From the NCBI RefSeq assembly GCF_021129235.1, contig NZ_JAJOMA010000002.1, forward strand, positions 1 through 64,000: 64,000 nucleotides of DNA. Reading direction: 5' to 3'. Of this stretch, positions 58,041 through 64,000 are shown piece after piece. The notes beneath the pieces were generated by a model. It made no database searches and was not told the origin of the DNA. It was given only the letters and a program-made list of their open reading frames with translations. Made by a program: the position numbers and the translations under genes. The DNA is from Kineosporia mesophila (GTDB lineage: Bacteria > Actinomycetota > Actinomycetes > Actinomycetales > Kineosporiaceae). Each line of letters begins with the position of its first letter. Position 1 is the stretch's first letter.

Positions 58041-59003
58041 TCAAACCACTGCTTGGGGACGTCGTTCCTGGAAAGCGCGCCGGTAACCGGCCGGGGACGT
58101 GGCGAACCGGGCCGCGAAATTCTGGCGCAATGTCACGGGGCTCCCGAATCCGCACTCCTGGGCGATGCGGTCGACGGGCCAGTCGCTGGTCTCCAGCAGC
58201 CGCCGGGCCTCGTCGAGGCGCTGGTCGGTCACCCAGCGGGCGGGGGTGCTGCCGGTCGCCTCCCGGAAGCGGCGCACGAAGTTACGGCGGCTCATCGTGG
58301 CCCGGGCCGCCAGGTCCTCCAGGGTCAGGGGCCGGTCCAGGTGCTCCAGGGCCCAGGTGAGGACCTCGGCGATCGGGGCGTCACTGCGCGCGTCCACCAG
58401 CGGCCGCTCGATGTACTGCGCCTGGCCTCCCTCACGGTGCGGGGCGACGACCAGGCTGCGGGCCACCCGGTTCGCGGCGGTGACGCCCAGATGTTTACGG
58501 ACGACGTGGAGACACGCGTCGATCCCGGATGCGGTGCCGGCGGACGTGAGGACGTCGCCGTGATCCACGTAGAGCACGGAGCTGTCCACCGTGACCTCGG
58601 GATGACGAGCTGCCAGTTCCCCGGTGGCGCTCCAGTGCGTCACCGCGGTGCGGTGCCGCAGAAGACCGGCCGCGGCGACGGGGAACGCGCCCAGGCAGAG
58701 ACCGATCACCATGCTGCCTGAGGCATGGGCGTCCTGGACGGCCCGGACCAGCCCGGCGTCCGGTGTCGCCAGGTCGTCCCGCCACGAGGGGACGACCACG
58801 ATGTCCGCGCCCTCCGTCGTCGACGGCCCGCCCAGGCCGGCGATCGTGTACCCCTCGGAGGTGACGATCGAGGGGCCCGACGTCGTCCAGACGTGGGTCG
58901 TCCAGTCCCCGAGCCCGAGCTTGGCGACCTCGCCGAACACCAGCTGGGGGGCGGCGAGGTGGAACATCGTGATGCCGTCGAAGGCGTGAACGGCGATGCG
59001 CAT
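58041..59003 (-). CDS. GlxA-type AraC-family regulator
   Basis: 320 residues. The N-terminal DJ-1/PfpI-like domain (about 1-180) has HAFDGITMFHLAAPQLVFGE and the elbow MVIGLCLGAFPVAAAGLL with a cysteine in the nucleophile position. The C-terminal AraC domain (about 215-310) shows TLEDLAARATMSRRNFVRRF, then STPARWVTDQRLDEARRLLE and AQECGFGSPVTLRQNFAARF. It is divergent from the isochorismatase-like gene at 59142, a common pairing in which the regulator controls the hydrolase. Confidence 0.92.
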   Translation of the reverse strand: MRIAVHAFDGITMFHLAAPQLVFGEVAKLGLGDWTTHVWTTSGPSIVTSEGYTIAGLGGPSTTEGADIVVVPSWRDDLATPDAGLVRAVQDAHASGSMVIGLCLGAFPVAAAGLLRHRTAVTHWSATGELAARHPEVTVDSSVLYVDHGDVLTSAGTASGIDACLHVVRKHLGVTAANRVARSLVVAPHREGGQAQYIERPLVDARSDAPIAEVLTWALEHLDRPLTLEDLAARATMSRRNFVRRFREATGSTPARWVTDQRLDEARRLLETSDWPVDRIAQECGFGSPVTLRQNFAARFATSPAGYRRAFQERRPQAVV

Positions 59004-59141
59004 GTCTCTGTCCCTCCGTGCCCTCAGATCTCTGAGGTTGGCTCGATCTCATCGCTATTATGCATTCGGGCCACTCGTGCTGTCGTCACCGACGGCGGAT
59101 GCTTCAGGGGTCAGCCTTTTCGGCCCCAGGAAGGAATCCCG

Positions 59142-59768
59142 ATGACCAGCCGTGCGCTCATCGTCGTCGACGTCCAGCAGGAGTACTTCGACGGTCCGCT
59201 GGAGATCCAGTACCCGCCCCGCGACGAGGCTCTCGCGCAGATCCTGCGGGCGATCACCGTCGCCCGGTCCGCGGGCCTGCCGGTCGTCTACGTGCAGCAC
59301 CAGGCCCCGGCCGGTTCGCCGGTGTTCGTCGAGGGCTCGGCCGGGTGGCAGCTGCACCCCCAGATCGAGGCCTCCGCCGCAGGATCCAAGCGGGTTTCCA
59401 AGGTCAACGGGAGTGTTTACGCCGGAACGGATCTCGCCGCCTGGCTGCGGGCCGAGGGAGTGGACACGGTCACCCTGGTCGGCTTCATGACCCACAACTG
59501 CGACCTGGCCTCGTCGGTCGAGTCCGAGGGGCTGGGGTTCGCCGCGGAGATCCTGATCGACGCCTCGGGCACCACGCACCTGGCCAACGCGGCCGGGCAC
59601 GTGGCGGCCCGCGACCTGCACGCCACCCTGATGACGGTGCTCAACGCCAACTTCGCGGCGGTGGGCACGGTGGACGCCTGGACCTCCGCGGTCGCCTCCG
59701 GAACCCCGCTGCCGAAGGACGACCTGGTGTCGTCGGCCCTCGCGGGGCGGCAGAAGTTCAGCTCCTGA
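59142..59768 (+). CDS. Isochorismatase-like cysteine hydrolase
   Basis: 208 residues. The catalytic triad positions are visible: Asp in ALIVVDVQQEYFDG (near 9), Lys in SKVNGSVYAGTDLA (near 88) and Cys in GFMTHNCDLASSVE (near 124). The family hydrolyses amides or ether bonds of small molecules such as isochorismate, nicotinamide or N-carbamoyl compounds. The start has AGGAAGG. It is divergent from the GlxA-type gene; its end overlaps the convergent LacI gene by 11 bases. Confidence 0.9.
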   Translation: MTSRALIVVDVQQEYFDGPLEIQYPPRDEALAQILRAITVARSAGLPVVYVQHQAPAGSPVFVEGSAGWQLHPQIEASAAGSKRVSKVNGSVYAGTDLAAWLRAEGVDTVTLVGFMTHNCDLASSVESEGLGFAAEILIDASGTTHLANAAGHVAARDLHATLMTVLNANFAAVGTVDAWTSAVASGTPLPKDDLVSSALAGRQKFSS

Positions 59769-60852
59769 CGTCCGGTCCCGAGGGTGGCGCGGTGCTGCCC
59801 CGGGGCAGGAACTCGGTGTCCGGCGGGGCGTCGTCCGGGGTGTTCCCGGTCGTCTCGATGTTTCCGGCCGGCTGTCCGATCCGGGCCAGCAGGGACTCCA
59901 GCAGCTGACGTCCGTGGGTGGCGTAGTCGACCTTCACGGTGGTGAGGGGCGGGCGCAGGAACCCGCTCTCCGGGATCCCGTCGAACCCGGTGACGCTCAT
60001 CCGGGTGGGGACGTCGATGCCGTGCTCGTCCAGGGCCAGCAGAGCGCCCAGGGCCATCTGGTCGTTACCGCAGACCAGGGCGGTGATCCCGGCCAGGTCG
60101 TCCGGGCCCAGGGCCCGCACGGCCCGGGCCCCGGACGCGGCCGACCAGTCACCGGCCAGTTCCGCCACCAGCTCGAGGCCGTGCCGGGCCAGCGCCCCGC
60201 GCACGGCCTCGCTGCGGCGCCGTGCCGCCACCCAGGTGGGCGAACCTCCCAGGTAGGCGATGCGGGTATGACCCAGCCCGGCGAGATGGTCGATCACCAG
60301 GTCCATCCCGCGCTCGCTGAGCGTGGTGCCCCGGGCCGGCTCGGGTTCCAGCTCCATCACCAGGGGCACGCTCAGGGAGCTCACGTCGACACCCGCCTGC
60401 CGGTCGAGCAGCCGGTCCACGGGTGCGAAGACCAGGATCCCGGCGACATCGGCGCGATCCAGCAGGGTCAGGGCCCGCCGGATCGCACCGTCGTCGATCT
60501 GGTCGTCACGCGGATCGTGCAGCGGCAGGCTGACGATCTCCAGCAGGTAGCCGGCCTCGGCCGCGCGCAGGCTCGCGCCCTGCACGGTCTTGCTCGGTCC
60601 GACCTCCAGCAGCTCGAACACCAGGGCCCCGATCCGGTTGGCGCTGCTCGTGGCCAGGGCCCGGGCCGCGTTGTTCGGCCGGTACCGCAGCGTCTCGATC
60701 GCCGCCGACACCCGTTTCAGCGTCTCCGGCCGGAACTTGCCCTGCCCCCGCAACACCATCGCCACCGTCTGGTGCGAGACACCCGCCTGCTTGGCGACGT
60801 CGTAGATGGTGGGACGTCTGGCCGGGCCGGGCGAAGCCGGTTCGCTACTCAC
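59758..60852 (-). CDS. LacI-family repressor of the alpha-xylosidase operon
   Basis: 364 residues, GTG start. HTH YDVAKQAGVSHQTVAMVL followed by the hinge RYRPNNAARALATSSANRIG; the periplasmic-binding-like domain contains LVIDHLAGLGHTRIAYLGGS, ALVCGNDQMALGAL and SVTGFDGIPESGFLRPPLTT. The gene starts six bases after the GH31 stop and so is co-transcribed with it. It probably represses the sugar transporter/GH31 operon in the absence of the sugar. Confidence 0.92.
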   Translation of the reverse strand: MSSEPASPGPARRPTIYDVAKQAGVSHQTVAMVLRGQGKFRPETLKRVSAAIETLRYRPNNAARALATSSANRIGALVFELLEVGPSKTVQGASLRAAEAGYLLEIVSLPLHDPRDDQIDDGAIRRALTLLDRADVAGILVFAPVDRLLDRQAGVDVSSLSVPLVMELEPEPARGTTLSERGMDLVIDHLAGLGHTRIAYLGGSPTWVAARRRSEAVRGALARHGLELVAELAGDWSAASGARAVRALGPDDLAGITALVCGNDQMALGALLALDEHGIDVPTRMSVTGFDGIPESGFLRPPLTTVKVDYATHGRQLLESLLARIGQPAGNIETTGNTPDDAPPDTEFLPRGSTAPPSGPDVRS

Positions 60853-60858
60853 AGGTGC

Positions 60859-63141
60859 TCATCCGAGGACGGCTCGGCCGTTCTCCGCGGCGACCCGCCC
60901 GCCACCGGGCCGGGCCAGGCCCCAGCCGTTCGCGATGCTCGACTCCGCCACGATCCGCCCGCCGTCACGACGTACGGAGAACTCTGCCGATCCGGCGCCC
61001 TCACCATGACCGGTGAGGATATCCACCCGGCGTTCCCACGCGTCCTCTGCCGGCGCATCTGAGGGATTGACCACCAGGGTGAGCCCGTCGAGGTGATCGG
61101 TGTCGGGACGGTCCTCGCGCGCACCCAGGGGCACCACCGCGCCGGGCCGCACCAGCAGGGGCAGGGAGTCGACCTCGTGGTGCTCCTTCACCCAGCGCCC
61201 ACCCGTCACGGTCTCACCGGTGAGCAGACGCACCCAGTCGCCCTCGGGCAGGTAGTACTCCACCTCGCCGTCGGGGGAGAACACCGGCGCGACGAGCAGG
61301 TCCGGGCCCAGCAGGTACTGCCGGTCCAGGTAGGCCACCGCCGGGTCGTCCGGGAACTCCAGGATCATCGGCCGCATCACCGGCGTCCCCCGCTCGTGGG
61401 CCTCCCGGCCCGCCGCCAGCAGGTACGGGGCCAGACGGGCCTTGAGCCGCCCGAACTTCCGGGCCACCGCGACCGCACCGAAATCGCTGCTGTCATCGTC
61501 GTCCACCAGCCACGGCACCCGGTAGGAGTTGTTGCCGTGGAACCGGCTGTGACTCGAGAGCATGCCGAACGCCGTCCACCGCTTGAACAGTGCCGTGTCG
61601 GGCGTCCCCTCGAACCCACCGATGTCGTGACTCCAGAAACCGAACCCCGACAGCCCGAGACTCAGGCCACCGCGCAGCGTCTCGGCCATCGACACGTACG
61701 ACGCCGTGCTGTCGCCACCCCAGTGCACCGGGAACTGCTGACCGCCGGTGGTCGCCGAGCGCGCGAACACGATCGCCTCGTCGTGACCCCTGACCTCTTC
61801 CACCACCTCGAAGACCGCACGGTTGTAGAGGTGTGTGTAGAGGTTGTGCATCCGCTCCGGGTCGGCACCGTCGTGGTAGATGACGTCGGTGGGCACGCGC
61901 TCGCCGAAGTCGGTCTTGAAGCAGTCGACGCCCTCGGCCAGAAGACGGCGCAGATGCCCCTGGTACCAGGCCACGGCATCCGGGTTGGTGAAGTCGACCA
62001 GGCCCATCCCGGCCTGCCAGAGGTCGGTCTGGTACGTACCACCGCCCGGCTTCCGCAGCAGGTAGCCCTTTTCGCTCGCCTCGTCGAAAATGGCGGCGCG
62101 CTGGCCGATGTACGGGTTGATCCAGACGCACACCCGCAGGTCCTTCTCCCGCAGGCGCTTCAGCATGCCCACGGGGTCGGGGAAAACCCGGGGGTCCCAG
62201 GTGAAGTCGCACCAGCTGTACTCGCGCATCCAGAAGCAGTCAAAATGGAAGACGCTGAGCGGTATACCGCGCTCGGCCATACCGTCGACGAAGTGGTTGA
62301 CCGTCTCCTCGCCGTAGTCGGTGGTGAAACTCGTGGACAGCCAGGTGCCGTAGCTCCAGGCCGGCACCTGCGCCGGGCGGCCGGTGAGCCGGGTGTACCG
62401 GTCCAGCACGTCTTTCGGCCCGGGGCCGCCGATCACCAGGTACTCCAGCGTCTCGCCCGGGACCGAGAACTGCACCCGCTCGACTGCTTCCGAGCCGATC
62501 TCGAGGGAGACCGGGCCGGCGTCGTTCACCAGCACCCCGTAACCGCGGTTACTGAGGTAGAAGGGCACGTTCTTGTAGGCCTGCTCGCTGGAGGTGCCGC
62601 CGTCGGCGTTCCAGATGTCCACAGACTGGCCGTTCTTCACCAGCGGGCCGAAGCGCTCGCCGAGCCCGTAGACGGTCTCGCCGACGCCCAGGGCCAGCTG
62701 CTCGTGCAGGTAGGTCGTGCCGTTGTCGAGCATCAGTCCCAGTGACCGCAGGCCGCTGCTGGTCAGGGGCTTGCCGTCCTGCACGAAGCTCAGGTTCCAG
62801 GGTGCGCCCAGGTCGATCCGGGCCTCCAGGGATCCCGAGCGCAGCACACCGGTCGTGCCGTCGAAACTGCTGCTGCCCTCTTCGGAGGTGTTCAGCTCGA
62901 ACCGCTCCGGTTCCTTGCTGCCCTTGTGGTGCTCGACGCGCACCTTGATCACACCGGGGGCCGGGGCGGTCAGGGTCACCGTGAGCGTCGCGGCGTTGAG
63001 CGTGTCGCCCCGGTGCGCCACGACCTTCGTGGCGGCGAGGACGACCAACTGGTTGCCGGTGCTCTCGACGTCGAACACCTCACGGGCGTACAGGGCCTCG
63101 ACCCCGTCCCGCATGCGCCAGTAACCATCACTGAATTTCAT
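60859..63141 (-). CDS. yicI: GH31 alpha-xylosidase (YicI-like)
   Basis: 760 residues, the length of YicI-type enzymes. Start MKFSDGYWRMRDGVEALYAR; FHFDCFWMREYSWCDFTWDP; catalytic nucleophile in VDCFKTDFGERVP (near 415); acid/base in VHWGGDSTASY (near 480); SFGFWSHDIGG-like segment LSGFGFWSHDIGGFEG. It removes alpha-xylosyl residues from isoprimeverose or xyloglucan oligosaccharides in the cytoplasm. The start ATG 63141 is 23 bases behind the permease stop. It sits between the sugar permease and the LacI repressor. Confidence 0.93.
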   Translation of the reverse strand: MKFSDGYWRMRDGVEALYAREVFDVESTGNQLVVLAATKVVAHRGDTLNAATLTVTLTAPAPGVIKVRVEHHKGSKEPERFELNTSEEGSSSFDGTTGVLRSGSLEARIDLGAPWNLSFVQDGKPLTSSGLRSLGLMLDNGTTYLHEQLALGVGETVYGLGERFGPLVKNGQSVDIWNADGGTSSEQAYKNVPFYLSNRGYGVLVNDAGPVSLEIGSEAVERVQFSVPGETLEYLVIGGPGPKDVLDRYTRLTGRPAQVPAWSYGTWLSTSFTTDYGEETVNHFVDGMAERGIPLSVFHFDCFWMREYSWCDFTWDPRVFPDPVGMLKRLREKDLRVCVWINPYIGQRAAIFDEASEKGYLLRKPGGGTYQTDLWQAGMGLVDFTNPDAVAWYQGHLRRLLAEGVDCFKTDFGERVPTDVIYHDGADPERMHNLYTHLYNRAVFEVVEEVRGHDEAIVFARSATTGGQQFPVHWGGDSTASYVSMAETLRGGLSLGLSGFGFWSHDIGGFEGTPDTALFKRWTAFGMLSSHSRFHGNNSYRVPWLVDDDDSSDFGAVAVARKFGRLKARLAPYLLAAGREAHERGTPVMRPMILEFPDDPAVAYLDRQYLLGPDLLVAPVFSPDGEVEYYLPEGDWVRLLTGETVTGGRWVKEHHEVDSLPLLVRPGAVVPLGAREDRPDTDHLDGLTLVVNPSDAPAEDAWERRVDILTGHGEGAGSAEFSVRRDGGRIVAESSIANGWGLARPGGGRVAAENGRAVLG

Positions 63142-63163
63142 CGGCGGGTCAGCACCTTTCGTC

Positions 63164-64000
63164 TCACTTGATGGCACCCGCGGTGAGCCCGCGGGTCAGG
63201 GTGCGCTGGAAGACGAGGAAGAAGATCAGGGTCGGCAGAACGCCGAGCAGGGCCGAGGCGCTGATCGTGGTGACGTTCATGATGCGTTCTCCCTGAAGCG
63301 TCGCGATGCCCACCTGCACGGTCTGGTTGTCGGCGCTGACCAGGAACGACAGGGGGATCAGGAACTCGTTCCAGGTCCAGATGAAGAAGAACACGGCCAG
63401 TACGGCCAGGGTCGGGCGGCAGACGGGAACCACCACGCGCCAGAGGATCTGCCGTCGGTTGGCCCCGTCGAGCGCCGCCGCCTCCAGGAGCTCCCGGGGG
63501 AAGGCGCCGAAGACGCTGGCCAGCAGGTAGGTCCCGAAGGCGCCGTGGATGACGACGAAGACGATGACGACCGACCAGATGGTGTCGTACAGGCCGATGT
63601 TCTTGAACATGATGTACAGCGGGTAGAGCAGCGCCTCCTGCGGCACGATCGTCGCCAGGAGGAACGCCACGAGGACCCACATCCGGCCCCGTACCCGGCC
63701 GATGCCCAGGGCGTAGGCGTTCAGCACCGAGATCAGCACGCCGAACACCGCCACCAGGCCGGAGATCAGGACGCTGTTCCAGACCTTGCGGGGGAAGTCG
63801 ACGGCCTCCCAGAAGGTCTTGATGCCGTCCAGGTAGATCCCGGTGGGCAGTCCCAGCGGGCCGTGGGCGGAGAAGTCCTCGGGTGACTTCACGGCGTTGA
63901 GCAGAACCAGGAGCAGTGGGGCGCCCATGATCACGCCGACGACCAGGGTGACGGCCAGGGCCAGCCACTCCAGGCCGGTCCGGCGCCGTCGTCCGTTCCG
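63164..64000 (-). CDS. Carbohydrate ABC transporter permease (MalG type), 5' end outside window
   Basis: The frame is open to the window edge; about 278 residues are visible. Inner-membrane permease with the coupling EAA motif ELLEAAALDGANRRQILWRV, plus LLATIVPQEALLYPLYIMFK and WTWNEFLIPLSFLVSADNQT, typical of MalG/CUT1 permeases. With the GH31 gene downstream, import of xyloglucan- or isoprimeverose-type oligosaccharides is likely. The binding protein and first permease should lie just beyond the window. Confidence 0.92.
   Translation of the reverse strand, partial: RNGRRRRTGLEWLALAVTLVVGVIMGAPLLLVLLNAVKSPEDFSAHGPLGLPTGIYLDGIKTFWEAVDFPRKVWNSVLISGLVAVFGVLISVLNAYALGIGRVRGRMWVLVAFLLATIVPQEALLYPLYIMFKNIGLYDTIWSVVIVFVVIHGAFGTYLLASVFGAFPRELLEAAALDGANRRQILWRVVVPVCRPTLAVLAVFFFIWTWNEFLIPLSFLVSADNQTVQVGIATLQGERIMNVTTISASALLGVLPTLIFFLVFQRTLTRGLTAGAIK

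Overview
The window is 64 kb of high-GC DNA from a filamentous or sporulating actinobacterium. An SsgB-type sporulation protein, F420-dependent enzymes (Fgd and a PPOX-class reductase), LexA-type SOS signals and leaderless-looking promoters fit Actinomycetota. A chemotaxis receptor implies motile cells or spores, and several secreted plant-wall or fungal-wall polysaccharidases imply a saprophyte. A motile-spore genus such as Kineosporia is plausible, but that is inference from gene content only. The first 13 bases are a G homopolymer, which looks like a contig end.

Layout: (1) 1-7.0 kb, housekeeping: a TauE-like exporter fragment, metE under a cobalamin riboswitch, a PH-domain membrane protein, a chemotaxis receptor, Fgd and a roadblock protein. 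(2) 7.2-9.6 kb: an unknown protein behind a perfect SOS box, and a lower-GC two-gene cassette (two-TM protein plus methyltransferase). (3) 9.7-12.5 kb: an amidohydrolase beside a decayed exporter/regulator locus full of 15- and 17-bp tandem repeats. (4) 12.5-18.5 kb: dialkylglycine decarboxylase, a sigma factor fused through a membrane segment to an extracellular pectate-lyase-like domain, and a divergent three-domain secreted pectinase. (5) 18.6-23.2 kb: a TetR gene, two copies of a Val-Cys-Gly tRNA cluster, SsgB, and single tRNA-Val and tRNA-Gly genes. (6) 23.2-33.6 kb: TetR-controlled units, a secreted GH16 glucanase with a lectin domain, an alpha/beta-hydrolase remnant, a second sigma-TM-extracellular fusion, an alginate-lyase-family protein and two NmrA-type reductases. 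(7) 33.7-47.9 kb: a class C beta-lactamase-like hydrolase, a three-glycosyltransferase operon, and assorted regulators with their targets. (8) 48-53.4 kb: a class A penicillin-binding protein, an RND efflux pseudogene and a MarR-controlled oxidoreductase. (9) 53.4-64 kb: an aminoglycoside-phosphotransferase-like kinase, a flavin monooxygenase, a polar amino-acid ABC transporter, a GlxA regulator with an isochorismatase-like hydrolase, and a LacI / GH31 alpha-xylosidase / sugar-permease operon cut by the window end.

The most striking biology is the pair of paralogous membrane-anchored sigma factors (13802-15856 and 29533-31311). Each has sigma-2 and sigma-4 regions, a conserved HxxxCxxC module, a transmembrane segment, a Pro/Thr-rich wall linker and a different extracellular domain. 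Each lies beside a secreted polysaccharide lyase. They look like one-protein sensors that couple extracellular polysaccharide to transcription. The window also carries several well-defined operators and a 37-bp element present at two distant sites.
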